Positions 44,094 through 52,997 of a stretch of DNA of 64,000 nucleotides are shown here, in pieces. The notes below the pieces were generated by a model. It searched no databases. It was not told where the DNA came from and saw only the letters and a list, made by a program, of their open reading frames with translations. How positions within the stretch are numbered: the stretch's first letter is position 1; each line of letters opens with the position of its first letter. A program made the translations under genes and the position numbers. Source of the DNA: Thalassospira sp. TSL5-1 (GTDB taxonomy: Bacteria; Pseudomonadota; Alphaproteobacteria; Rhodospirillales; Thalassospiraceae); the NCBI RefSeq assembly GCF_001907695.1, contig NZ_KV880643.1, positions 79,872-143,871 of the forward strand, read 5' to 3'.

Positions 44094-45012
44094 TGCCGCA
44101 ACTTTGCCCGCCGCCCGCACAGGCCCCGGCCTGTGGACGCGGATGATGAAGGGGCAGACTGGCCCGGTTTGCGTGATGCTGATCGGCCTGTTTGTGATTT
44201 GGTATATTGGTGCGGTTTTCATGAATATGCCGGGCCAGCTAGACCGCTATGCCCGGGCCAAGCAGGACTGGACCGTTTCCCAGCTTGTCGAGGCGACGCT
44301 TAATCAGGATCGCCCGGTTTTGCCAGCCCCGCATCAGGTGGCCGCGGAAATGTATAAGACCATTTTTGCCACCAAAATCACCTCGAAACGCTCGCTGGTC
44401 TATCATACCTGGGTGACATTATCCTCGACCCTGCTGGGTTTCGGGATTGGCACGTTGCTGGGCATTTTGCTGGCGGTTGGCATTGTGCATGTGCTGACGC
44501 TGGAAAAAAGCCTGATGCCGTGGGTGATTTCCTCGCAAACCATTCCCATTCTGGCGATTGCACCGATGATTATTGTGGTTTTGGGGGCGATTGGCCTGAA
44601 GGGACTGGTGCCCAAGGCGATGATTTCAACCTATTTGTGCTTTTTCCCCGTAACAATCGGGATGGTCAAGGGTTTGCGCTCGCCCGATCATATTCAGCTT
44701 GATCTGATGCGCACTTATAATGCTTCGAGCTGGCAAACATTTTTGGCCCTGCGCTGGCCCTCTGCCATGCCGTTTTTGTTTGCCAGCCTGAAGGTGGCGA
44801 TTGCGATTAGCCTGGTAGGCGCGATTGTCGGCGAATTGCCAACCGGGGCGCAATCCGGCCTGGGCGCACGTTTGCTGGCCGGGTCCTATTACGGGCAAAC
44901 GGTGCAAATATGGGCCGCCCTGTTAACCGCGGCCTTTGTGGCGGCGATGATGGTGGTTGTCGTCGGCCTGTTTGAAAAACGGGTGCTGGAACGCATGGGG
45001 GTGCGGGCATGA
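44083..45012 (+). CDS. ABC transporter permease (NitT/TauT type), first
   Basis: 309 aa, about six hydrophobic segments, with the cytoplasmic EAA-type loop LDLMRTYNASSWQTFLALRWPSAMPFLFASLKVA. It starts inside the end of the ATPase gene and its stop overlaps the next start as ATGA. One of two different permease halves. Confidence 0.9.
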   Translation: MTTDAATLPAARTGPGLWTRMMKGQTGPVCVMLIGLFVIWYIGAVFMNMPGQLDRYARAKQDWTVSQLVEATLNQDRPVLPAPHQVAAEMYKTIFATKITSKRSLVYHTWVTLSSTLLGFGIGTLLGILLAVGIVHVLTLEKSLMPWVISSQTIPILAIAPMIIVVLGAIGLKGLVPKAMISTYLCFFPVTIGMVKGLRSPDHIQLDLMRTYNASSWQTFLALRWPSAMPFLFASLKVAIAISLVGAIVGELPTGAQSGLGARLLAGSYYGQTVQIWAALLTAAFVAAMMVVVVGLFEKRVLERMGVRA

Positions 45013-46163
45013 GCGGAAAACTGGATAAATTCTGCCTTGTCGGTGCGGTTTTTGCCCTGCTGTCGCTGGTTTTTCCGCTGTCGGGGGTGGACCCTGAAAC
45101 TGGCAAAAATGTTGCCTTTGTTTCGGGCCTTCCAGGCCTTGCCAGTGCGATGGTGGCCTGTGTTGTCATTGGGGTGTTTTTTACCTGGTCTGGTGTGACC
45201 AGCGTTTTGCGCGGCAGTATTATTTTGTTGGTGGTGATTTACGGGGCCTGGCAGGCCATTGCCACCCTTTATGACCACGGGCTGGCGAGCTATGCGTCCT
45301 ACGGATTCTGGATGTTTATTTTCTCGCTTTGGGCGCTGGTGTGGCGCGGGATTGACGTGATCGCCAATTATCGCACGCTTGACCAGGGCAAACAGCAAAC
45401 CGCAAATGTGATTGTGCCGCTGGCCTTTGGCATCTGGTTGCTGTTTTTGTGGGAAGTCATCACCGCCGGTTTTGGTGTGCCGCAGGTTTTGCTGCCGGCA
45501 CCGAGCATGATTGGCGTTCGGTTCATCAATTCCACCGGCATTTTGTGGGACGATTTCCGTCAAACCTTTCTTAAGGCGGTTTTGGCTGGTTATGTGCTGG
45601 GTTGTGGCAGTGGCCTTTTGGTCGCGATTGCCGTGGACCGTGTGCCGTTTCTTAAACGCGGTTTGTTGCCATTGGGCAATATGGTCTCCGCCCTGCCGAT
45701 TATCGGTGTTGCGCCGATTATGGTGATGTGGTTTGGCTTTGACTGGCAGTCAAAGGCGGCGGTCATTGTCATCATGACGTTTTTCCCGATGCTGGTGAAT
45801 ACGGTATCGGGCCTGAATGCGGCAGGGCGGCTGGAACGCGACCTGATGGCGACCTATGCCTCGGGCTATTGGTCCACGCTGTTTCGCCTGCGTTTGCCGG
45901 CAGCTTTGCCGTTTATTTTCAATGCGCTCAAGATCAATTCCACCCTGGCCCTGATTGGTGCGATTGTTGCCGAATTTTTTGGCACGCCCATTGTGGGCAT
46001 GGGCTTTCGCATATCGACCGAAGTCGGCCGGATGAATGTGGATATGGTTTGGGCGGAAATTGCATTGGCAGCCCTGGCGGGGACTGCCTTTTACGGGGCC
46101 GTGGCCCTTGCGGAACGCAAGGTAACGTCGTGGCATCCGTCGTTCCGGGTACGTCGCCATTAA
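45009..46163 (+). CDS. ABC transporter permease (NitT/TauT type), second
   Basis: 384 aa, longer than usual because of an N-terminal extension with about four extra hydrophobic segments (residues 8-130) before the standard permease core. The EAA-type loop is RDLMATYASGYWSTLFRLRLPAALPFIFNALKIN. The four-base overlap with the first permease shows co-translation. The receptor gene follows 63 bases later. Confidence 0.9.
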   Translation: MSGKLDKFCLVGAVFALLSLVFPLSGVDPETGKNVAFVSGLPGLASAMVACVVIGVFFTWSGVTSVLRGSIILLVVIYGAWQAIATLYDHGLASYASYGFWMFIFSLWALVWRGIDVIANYRTLDQGKQQTANVIVPLAFGIWLLFLWEVITAGFGVPQVLLPAPSMIGVRFINSTGILWDDFRQTFLKAVLAGYVLGCGSGLLVAIAVDRVPFLKRGLLPLGNMVSALPIIGVAPIMVMWFGFDWQSKAAVIVIMTFFPMLVNTVSGLNAAGRLERDLMATYASGYWSTLFRLRLPAALPFIFNALKINSTLALIGAIVAEFFGTPIVGMGFRISTEVGRMNVDMVWAEIALAALAGTAFYGAVALAERKVTSWHPSFRVRRH

Positions 46164-46226
46164 GGCATTAAAAAAGACGACCCGTCGGGAGGATTGAATT
46201 TCAACCTGTGGAGAGGCTTCGATAAA

Positions 46227-47207
46227 ATGAAAAAAGTGTTAGCGACGGCTCTGGGGATGGCATTTGGCCTGACATCGCTTTCGGCGATGGCAGCAGACGA
46301 AGTGACCTTGCAACTGAAATGGGTGACCCAGGCGCAGTTCGCCGGGTATTACGTGGCCCAGGACAAGGGATATTACGAAGACGCCGATCTGGACGTGACC
46401 ATTAATCCCGGCGGGCCGGACATTGCACCGCCGCAGGTGATTGCCGGGGGCGGGGCCGATGTGGTGGTGGACTGGATGCCATCTGCCCTGGCATCGCGCG
46501 AAAAGGGCGTGCCGCTGGTCAATATCGCCCAGCCTTTTGCCAAGTCGGGCATGGAGCTGACCTGCCTTAAGGATACCGGCATCACATCGCCCAAGGATTT
46601 TCCGGGCCGGACCCTGGGGGTCTGGTTCTTTGGTAACGAATATCCGTTCTTAAGCTGGATGTCGAAACTGGGCATTCCGACCGATGGCAGCGAAAAGGGC
46701 GTTACGGTTCTTAAACAGGGCTTTAATGTGGACCCGCTGTTGCAAAAGCAGGCCGATTGTATTTCGACCATGACTTATAACGAATATTGGCAGGTGATTG
46801 ATGCCGGTATTCCGGCCGATGATCTGGTTGTTTTCAAATATGAAGATCAGGGTGTCGCCACCCTGGAAGATGGTCTTTATGTGATGGAAGACAAACTGAA
46901 AGACCCGGCCTTTGTTGATAAAATGGCCCGCTTTGTTTCAGCCAGCATGAAGGGCTGGCATTGGGCAGCCGAACACCCGGAAGAAGCAGCCCAGATCATT
47001 TTGGATAATGACGCCACCGGGGCCCAGACCGAAAAACACCAGGTTCGCATGATGAAGGAAGTTGCCAAACTTCTGAGCAAGGATGGTGTTCTAAGCGAAG
47101 CTGCCTATACCCGCACCGTTGACAGCCTGCTGTCGGGCGGGTCCGACCCGGTTATTACCAAAAAACCGGAAGGGGCCTGGACCCACGCTGTTACTGACAA
47201 AATGTAA
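46227..47207 (+). CDS. ABC transporter substrate-binding protein, NMT1/ThiY-like
   Basis: 326 aa from the ATG at 46227 (GGAGAGG site); an upstream TTG frame extension lacks support. Signal peptide MKKVLATALGMAFGLTSLSAMA. The domain opens VTLQLKWVTQAQFAGYYVAQDKGYYEDADLDVTI, typical of NMT1/ThiY-type receptors, which bind pyrimidine-like or thiamine-precursor ligands. With dihydropyrimidinase next in line, uracil, thymine or a related pyrimidine is a fair guess for the ligand. The family is sure, the ligand is not. Confidence 0.9.
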   Translation: MKKVLATALGMAFGLTSLSAMAADEVTLQLKWVTQAQFAGYYVAQDKGYYEDADLDVTINPGGPDIAPPQVIAGGGADVVVDWMPSALASREKGVPLVNIAQPFAKSGMELTCLKDTGITSPKDFPGRTLGVWFFGNEYPFLSWMSKLGIPTDGSEKGVTVLKQGFNVDPLLQKQADCISTMTYNEYWQVIDAGIPADDLVVFKYEDQGVATLEDGLYVMEDKLKDPAFVDKMARFVSASMKGWHWAAEHPEEAAQIILDNDATGAQTEKHQVRMMKEVAKLLSKDGVLSEAAYTRTVDSLLSGGSDPVITKKPEGAWTHAVTDKM

Positions 47208-47233
47208 GCCGTAGGCTGCATTGCACATGTTGT

Positions 47234-47283
47234 GCCCGGCAATCGCCCCGATGGTTGCCGGGCCGACCCCTGAAATTTCAGGG
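47234..47283 (+). other. Two hairpins between the receptor gene and dihydropyrimidinase
   Basis: GCCCGGCAA (47234) pairs with TTGCCGGGC (to 47263). Directly after comes the perfect 16-base palindrome CCCTGAAATTTCAGGG (47268-47283). There is no immediate T run, so these may be RNA-processing or stability hairpins that set receptor above downstream enzyme levels. Confidence 0.6.
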
Positions 47284-47342
47284 CAGGGTGCTGTTTTTCG
47301 TGGCACCCGTTATCCCGATACCGACATACAAGGAGCCACCTA

Positions 47343-48800
47343 ATGTCTATGGTTATTCGTGGCGGAACAATTGTTACCGCAGACCTGACTTATGAAGCCG
47401 ATATTCTGATCGAAGATGGCAAGATCGCCGCGATTGGCAAAGACCTTTCGGGTGACAAGGTGATTGAAGCCGATGGCTGCTATGTCATGCCGGGCGGCAT
47501 TGACCCGCATACCCATATGGAAATGCCGTTTATGGGCACCTATTCGGCAGATGACTTTGAATTTGGCACCAAGGCGGCCGTTGCGGGTGGCACCACGATG
47601 GTGGTGGATTTTTGCCTGCCATCTCCGGACCAGTCTTTGCTGGAGGCCTTGCAGGCCTGGGACAACAAGTCCTCCAAGGCGGTGTGCGATTATTCCTTCC
47701 ATATGGCGATTACCTCCTGGAGCGAGCAGATTTTCAACGAGATGAAAATCGTGGTCGAGGAAAAGGGTATTAACACCTTCAAACATTTCATGGCCTATAA
47801 AGGGGCCCTGATGGTCGATGACGATGAAATGTTTGCCTCCTTCTCGCGCTGCTCCGAACTTGGTGCCATGCCACTGGTACATGCCGAAAATGGCGACGTG
47901 GTTGCCACCCTGCAGCAGCGTTTGCTGGAAGCTGGCAATAACGGGCCGGAAGCGCACGCCTATTCCCGTCCGGTCGATGTGGAAGGCGAGGCGTGTAATC
48001 GTGCCATCATGATTGCCGATATGGCCAATGTGCCGCTTTATATTGTCCATGTATCGTGTGAACCGGCCCATGAAGCCATTCGCCGGGCACGCCAGAACGG
48101 CAAGCGCGTTTTTGGCGAACCGCTGATTCAGCATCTGGTGCTTGATGACAGCGAATATGCCAACCCTGATTGGGACCATGCCGCGCGCCGTGTCATGTCT
48201 CCGCCGTTCCGCAGCAAGCTGCATCAGGATGGTTTGTGGAATGGCTTGGCATCGGGCAGCCTGCAGGTGGTGGCCACCGACCATTGTGCTTTCACATCTG
48301 AGCAAAAACGCATGGGCATGGGTGATTTCACCAAAATCCCGAATGGCACCGGCGGCCTTGAAGACCGCATGCCGCTTTTGTGGACGTATGGGGTGAATAC
48401 TGGCCGTTTGACGCCCAACGAATTTGTCGCCGTTACATCGACCAATATTGCCAAGATTTTGAATATCTATCCGCGCAAAGGGGCCATTTTGGTGGGTGCC
48501 GATGCCGATTTGGTGGTGTGGGACCCGAAAGCATCAAAAACCATTTCGGCTAAACACCAGGTTTCCTCGATTGATTATAATGTTTTCGAGGGCATGGAAG
48601 TGACCGGCCTGCCGCGTTACACTATCAGCCGGGGCCGCATTGCCGCCGAAGAAGGTGTGGTTCTTGCCAAATGCGGTGATGGCGAATTTATCCGCCGTGA
48701 TGCTTTCCCTGCTGTGAACAAGGCGCTTTCCAAATGGAAAGAAATTACAGCTCCTCGTAAAGTTGAGCGCAAAGCGGAGAATATGCCAGCAGGTGTGTAA
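47343..48800 (+). CDS. hydA: Dihydropyrimidinase (D-hydantoinase)
   Basis: 485-aa cyclic amidohydrolase opening dihydrouracil or dihydrothymine to the N-carbamoyl-beta-amino acid. The binuclear metal site is seen as H56 and H58 in GGIDPHTHME, the carbamylated Lys K153 in FMAYKGAL, His in PLVHAENGD and in IVHVSCEPA, and the late Asp in ATDHCAFT. AAGGAG precedes the ATG. It supplies step two of the pathway, between PreTA and the carbamoylases. A strong terminator follows. Confidence 0.95.
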   Translation: MSMVIRGGTIVTADLTYEADILIEDGKIAAIGKDLSGDKVIEADGCYVMPGGIDPHTHMEMPFMGTYSADDFEFGTKAAVAGGTTMVVDFCLPSPDQSLLEALQAWDNKSSKAVCDYSFHMAITSWSEQIFNEMKIVVEEKGINTFKHFMAYKGALMVDDDEMFASFSRCSELGAMPLVHAENGDVVATLQQRLLEAGNNGPEAHAYSRPVDVEGEACNRAIMIADMANVPLYIVHVSCEPAHEAIRRARQNGKRVFGEPLIQHLVLDDSEYANPDWDHAARRVMSPPFRSKLHQDGLWNGLASGSLQVVATDHCAFTSEQKRMGMGDFTKIPNGTGGLEDRMPLLWTYGVNTGRLTPNEFVAVTSTNIAKILNIYPRKGAILVGADADLVVWDPKASKTISAKHQVSSIDYNVFEGMEVTGLPRYTISRGRIAAEEGVVLAKCGDGEFIRRDAFPAVNKALSKWKEITAPRKVERKAENMPAGV

Positions 48801-48816
48801 CACGCCGAAGGTTTCA

Positions 48817-48850
48817 CAAAACGGGGGATGGTCTTTCATCCCCCGTTTTG
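48817..48850 (+). terminator. Terminator after dihydropyrimidinase
   Basis: CAAAACGGGGGATG and CATCCCCCGTTTTG form a perfect 14-base stem with loop GTCTTT, ending the transporter-hydA transcript. Confidence 0.92.
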
Positions 48851-49451
48851 CTGTTTGGCTATTGTGCTGATGATAGGGTTGGGTGCTGTTATGAGAGCTC
48901 TTACCGTTTTATCGTTTATGCAGAGGTAGCTTTTCGCGGTGATATGTTTGTGTCGCCCATCCAGCAATTGCCGGATGATGCCAAAGTGTTGTGGCTGAGG
49001 CTTGGACTTTCTATTCGACCTTTTCACTCTTTTCGTCAGTGCCGCTTAAAAGTTATATGAAGGTGCAGCCGTGCTTGGAAGCCATCGCTGCGTTGCTCGC
49101 AGATTTGCTGTTTTTGGTGTTGTTGCCTGTTGTTGGCCCCTTCGGAATTTATGATGTCATCTGTGACACCCTAGCGGTGCAGGCTTTGGTGCAGGAGCAG
49201 ATGGTGCAAGAATATCAAGACATTTCGTATGCGCTTTTTCACATTGCCCAGTGGTTCGGTGCGTAGTGCAAGGCTACGTGACGCATAATCCAACGTCTTT
49301 AGGAACTGCAGGCGGCCGTTTTGCGTTTAACAGCATATGTTTTGATAATTCGGCCTGCTATTTGAGTTGCAAAGCCGCAGAAAAGCGGGTCACATGTCGA
49401 TTATCAAGAGGGCCGGTTCGTGCCCCGATTTTCAGAATATCAGGAGGAACT
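48851..49451. other. Gene-poor stretch before the aldehyde dehydrogenase
   Basis: About 600 bases of somewhat lower GC. Several short open frames (for example 48991-49266) lack ribosome sites and recognisable products. A decayed gene is possible, but I cannot identify one. The right end should hold the gabD-type promoter. Confidence 0.4.
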
Positions 49452-50912
49452 ATGGTTTCGCTCAAAGATCCGTCACTGTTTCGCCAACAAGCCTATGTTG
49501 CGGGTGAATGGATAGATGCGCCGGACGGTAAAACCGAAGATGTCACCAACCCTGCCACCGGTGAAAAGATCGGTACGATCCCGGTTTTGGGACGTGATGT
49601 TGTCAAGCAGGCAATTGAAGCAGCGCAAACAGCGCAAAAGCAGTGGAAAAAGCGCACCGCCAAGGAACGCGCCGCTGTTTTGATGAAATGGTACGACCTG
49701 ATGATGGAAAATCAGGAAGACCTGGCGCAATTGATGACGGCCGAGCAGGGCAAGCCGATTAATGAAGCGCGCGGTGAAATTGCCTATGGTTCGTCGTTCC
49801 TGCAATGGTTTGCCGAAGAAGCCAAGCGCGTTTATGGTGATGTGATTCCGACCTTCGCGGCGGATAAACGCATTGTGGTGTTGAAAGAACCGGTTGGTGT
49901 CTGTGCCGCCATTACGCCGTGGAATTTTCCGACGGCCATGATCACGCGCAAGGCGGCCCCGGCACTTGCGGTGGGCTGTTCGATGGTGGTCAAACCGGCA
50001 TCTGAAACGCCTTATTCGGCACTGGCAATGGCGGTGTTGGCCGAACGTGCCGGTGTGCCAAAGGGTCTGCTGTCAATCGTCACCGGCGATGCCAAGGAAA
50101 TTGGTCTGGAAATGACCGAAAGCAACATCGTGCGCAAGCTGACCTTTACCGGGTCAACTGCAGTCGGTCGGCTGTTGATGCGCCAGTGTGCCGACACCAT
50201 TAAAAAGGTGAGCCTGGAGCTGGGCGGCAACGCACCGTTTATCGTGTGTGAAGATGCCGACCTAGATGCTGCTGTTGAAGGGGCCTTGGCATCGAAATAT
50301 CGCAATACCGGGCAAACCTGTGTGTGTGCAAACCGCATTTTTGTGCATGATGCCGTATATGATGCCTTTGCCGAAAAACTTGCCGCGAAGGTTAGCAAGA
50401 TGAAAGTGGGGGCCGGTACCGAAGACGGTGTTGAAATCGGCCCGCTGATTACGGAAAAGGCGGTTCAGAAGGTTGAGAGCCACGTTAAGGATGCCGTTGA
50501 AAAGGGTGGTCGAATACTGACTGGCGGCAAGCGCCATGAAAAGGGCGGTACCTTCTTTGAGCCGACAGTGATTGTGGATGCTACCCGCGACATGCAGGTC
50601 TTTGGCGAAGAAACCTTTGGCCCGATGGCACCGCTGATCCGGTTTAAAACCGATGATGAAGTGCTGGAAATGGCCAATGACACCGAATTTGGCTTGGCCT
50701 CCTATTTCTATTCCCGTGATATCGGACGTATCTGGAAAATGGCAGAGGGCCTTGAAAGTGGCCTTGTTGGCGTGAATGCCGGTGTGATTTCGACGGAAGT
50801 TGCCCCCTTTGGCGGTTACAAGCAGTCCGGTATCGGGCGCGAAGGCTCCAAATATGGTATGGAAGACTATTTGGAAACCAAATATGTCTGCATGGGCGGC
50901 CTGGATGCTTAA
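49452..50912 (+). CDS. gabD: NAD(P)-dependent succinate-semialdehyde-type dehydrogenase
   Basis: 486 aa from the ATG at 49452, which has AGGAGG at ideal spacing; the upstream open extension is not protein-like. Motifs are TPWNFPTAMITRKAAPALAVG, FTGSTAVGRLLM, LELGGNAPFIV and NTGQTCVCANR with catalytic Cys near residue 290. These match GabD. It stands alone. Alternative substrates include glutarate semialdehyde and alpha-ketoglutarate semialdehyde, the last being the missing step of the hydroxyproline operon at 59-63 kb. Confidence 0.88.
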   Translation: MVSLKDPSLFRQQAYVAGEWIDAPDGKTEDVTNPATGEKIGTIPVLGRDVVKQAIEAAQTAQKQWKKRTAKERAAVLMKWYDLMMENQEDLAQLMTAEQGKPINEARGEIAYGSSFLQWFAEEAKRVYGDVIPTFAADKRIVVLKEPVGVCAAITPWNFPTAMITRKAAPALAVGCSMVVKPASETPYSALAMAVLAERAGVPKGLLSIVTGDAKEIGLEMTESNIVRKLTFTGSTAVGRLLMRQCADTIKKVSLELGGNAPFIVCEDADLDAAVEGALASKYRNTGQTCVCANRIFVHDAVYDAFAEKLAAKVSKMKVGAGTEDGVEIGPLITEKAVQKVESHVKDAVEKGGRILTGGKRHEKGGTFFEPTVIVDATRDMQVFGEETFGPMAPLIRFKTDDEVLEMANDTEFGLASYFYSRDIGRIWKMAEGLESGLVGVNAGVISTEVAPFGGYKQSGIGREGSKYGMEDYLETKYVCMGGLDA

Positions 50913-50943
50913 AGGCAGCTAGCCACCAGCATGATATGTTAAA

Positions 50944-50978
50944 AAAACGGCCCGGGAAATATGTTTCCGGGCCGTTTT
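50944..50978. terminator. Bidirectional terminator after the gabD-type gene
   Basis: AAAACGGCCCGG, with one bulged G, then AAA, pairs with TTTCCGGGCCGTTTT around TATG. A and T runs on the two sides serve both convergent genes. Confidence 0.85.
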
Positions 50979-51004
50979 GTGTGCGCATGCTGAAAAGCCG
51001 TATG

Positions 51005-51559
51005 TTAAAGGCCGGCACGCCGCGCGAGACCAAAGCTGGGGTCAATGTCGGTATCGGGGCTTTGGCCTTGCAGATTGGCTTTGGTTTCCGTTACCTGCTG
51101 GTCGCGTTCCTGGATCATTGTTAACGCTGCATACATTTGTGGATCAAATGACATTTGCGCCATGTTGTGATCCAGGCTTTTGCTGCCGTCTTTTTTTTCG
51201 TCGTCCTTGTCCGAGCTATTGTTCATGCTGGCAACATCAAGCTGCCGCTGGATACGTTCGGAGATTGATTTTTCAATCGCGGCGCGCTGATCGGCGGGCA
51301 TGGCAGCAAGTTTTTCCTCGTCCAGCCCCATCGATTGCAGGATCCTTTCGCGCATTTCTTTTATTTTTTGTTCTTCGATGTCTTTGACATAGTTCATAAA
51401 ACCGGTTTCACGGATTTTATTAACCTCGGCAGAATGGCCGTTATCCGCGCTTTTGTCGGTATACCCGGTGCTGCTTGACGCGATGATGCCACTTGTGGTC
51501 GCTGTCAGTTTTTGGGTCAGTCCAGTGCTAAGACCGGCAGTCGATTGAAAAGCTGTCAT
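51005..51559 (-). CDS. Hypothetical protein, charged and helical
   Basis: 184 aa, not recognised. The N-terminal 40 residues are Ser/Thr/Ala-rich and probably disordered. The middle (about 50-110) is a charged helix, likely coiled coil (KDIEEQKIKEMRERILQSMG, then SERIQRQLDVA). Then comes an Asp/Lys-rich linker and a tail with MSFDPQMYAALTMIQERDQQ. GGGGAA precedes the ATG. No signal peptide or membrane segment. Single gene between two terminator-bounded neighbours. Confidence 0.7.
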   Translation of the reverse strand: MTAFQSTAGLSTGLTQKLTATTSGIIASSSTGYTDKSADNGHSAEVNKIRETGFMNYVKDIEEQKIKEMRERILQSMGLDEEKLAAMPADQRAAIEKSISERIQRQLDVASMNNSSDKDDEKKDGSKSLDHNMAQMSFDPQMYAALTMIQERDQQVTETKANLQGQSPDTDIDPSFGLARRAGL

Positions 51560-51639
51560 GATCGTTCCCCGGTAAAAATTGCCATATAGGGTTGCATTTC
51601 AAGCAATCGAAGCAATTATTGTGCCTGTTTACGACGCGC

Positions 51640-52779
51640 CTAAAACAACCGGGATGTTATATCTTGCAGCATCCTAAGTCCTGTATTGCCATCCCATCCT
51701 GGCGGTCGAAAAGGTGTTGGGTGGCTTTGTAATGCCAGATTGGCCTGTTTTATCAAATCGGCTGGTTCGCTATGGCAAAAACCACAATGTGCCATCGCAT
51801 GCGGTCGTTCGGTGCGCGGGCGCAGGATAACGGTGCGCTTGCCAAGATAGGCGCATTCTTCAAGGATACCGCCTGAATCGGTAATAATCAGCTTTGCCTG
51901 TCTAAGCAGCGTCATAAAATCTGGATAGGCGAGGGCGGGTACCAGGCAAATATTGCCTGGTGTTTCGTTTGACCAGACCGATTGTTCAAGGAGCGATCGG
52001 GTGCGTGGATGCAGCGGCCAGACCACGCGATGATCCTGTGCAATTTGGGAAATCGTGGTCAGGATTTCATCGAATCTGGTTGGGTTTGCCAGATTTTCAA
52101 CACGGTGAAGGGTAACAAGTACCGGTTCTCGCGGCAGTATGTAGGATGTCTGCTGTGGTTTCGTTGACGAAAATCGCCGCAGGGCATCGATCATGATATT
52201 GCCGGTTATGGTGATGTGGGCTGTGGAAATGTTTTCTGCTTGCAGATTTGCGTATGCCGTATCGTCCGGTGCCCAAAGATAGGTACAAATATGGTCCAGC
52301 TCGTGGCGGTTGGCTTCCTCGGCAATGGCGTCACTGCCCCCCCGAAGGCCCGCTTCGAGGTGAAAAACGGGGATCAGGTGCTTCACTGCGGCACGGGCAA
52401 TGCCGACGGACCCATTCACATCGCCGATAGCAATGCTTGCGGAAGGGGCGGCTGTCTGCAAAATGTGTTCATAGGCGTCTTGCGTGCGGACAATGACAGT
52501 CTCACGCTCAACGGGTGGCGTGTTGCTGCTATGGCGCTGTTTCTCAAGCATTGGGCCAACGCCCAGATTACAGGCAGGTTCCGGCAGACCAAGGGCAATG
52601 CGCTGATTGTGTGATAACGTGTCGTCCCAATGCTGGCCGGTATCAATCAGTCGCAGGGAAAAGGGCCAGTCATGGGTGGTTTCCCGCCAGGCCGCATACA
52701 ACCCCGCAGCCTTGATAATGTTAGGCCGGGTGCCAAAAACAAGGTCGATAATATTTTTATCGGCAAGGTCGCGGGGCAT
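51640..52779 (-). CDS. wecB: UDP-N-acetylglucosamine 2-epimerase (non-hydrolysing, WecB type)
   Basis: 379 aa, the normal length. Converts UDP-GlcNAc to UDP-ManNAc for surface polysaccharide or sialic-like precursors. Motifs are VFGTRPNIIKAAGLYAAW, DTGQHWDDTLSHNQ, HLEAGLRGG, and ITDSGGILEECAYLGKRTVILRPRTERP near the C-terminus. No ribosome site is evident at the ATG at 52779. It lies alone; a glycosyltransferase and a polysaccharide-type oxidoreductase appear 3-6 kb further on. Family firm; the exact sugar nucleotide could be a relative of UDP-GlcNAc. Confidence 0.85.
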   Translation of the reverse strand: MPRDLADKNIIDLVFGTRPNIIKAAGLYAAWRETTHDWPFSLRLIDTGQHWDDTLSHNQRIALGLPEPACNLGVGPMLEKQRHSSNTPPVERETVIVRTQDAYEHILQTAAPSASIAIGDVNGSVGIARAAVKHLIPVFHLEAGLRGGSDAIAEEANRHELDHICTYLWAPDDTAYANLQAENISTAHITITGNIMIDALRRFSSTKPQQTSYILPREPVLVTLHRVENLANPTRFDEILTTISQIAQDHRVVWPLHPRTRSLLEQSVWSNETPGNICLVPALAYPDFMTLLRQAKLIITDSGGILEECAYLGKRTVILRPRTERPHAMAHCGFCHSEPADLIKQANLALQSHPTPFRPPGWDGNTGLRMLQDITSRLF

Positions 52780-52997
52780 TCAATATTGGCCTGTGACGAG
52801 GGGTGGTTGGGAATTTATGGTGTTGTTGCTTTGCAAATAGCGTGTCTAAATTTTCGTTAATGAAATTAATTGGCGGAAATGTGTTGTGTAATGAAAATTC
52901 CTTGACTTGCGGGCGATGTTATCTGACTTTTATCAAAACTGAATGTGCACGGCATGTTTTTGTCATGAAAAAACGCTGATGCACCGGGAGGAACGAA

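Noticed and set aside
47340..48305. 321-codon open frame antisense to dihydropyrimidinase
   Set aside because: Shadow of hydA; composition is not protein-like.
48991..49266. 91-codon frame in the gap after dihydropyrimidinase
   Set aside because: No ribosome site, no family resemblance; a hydrophobic stretch alone is not enough.
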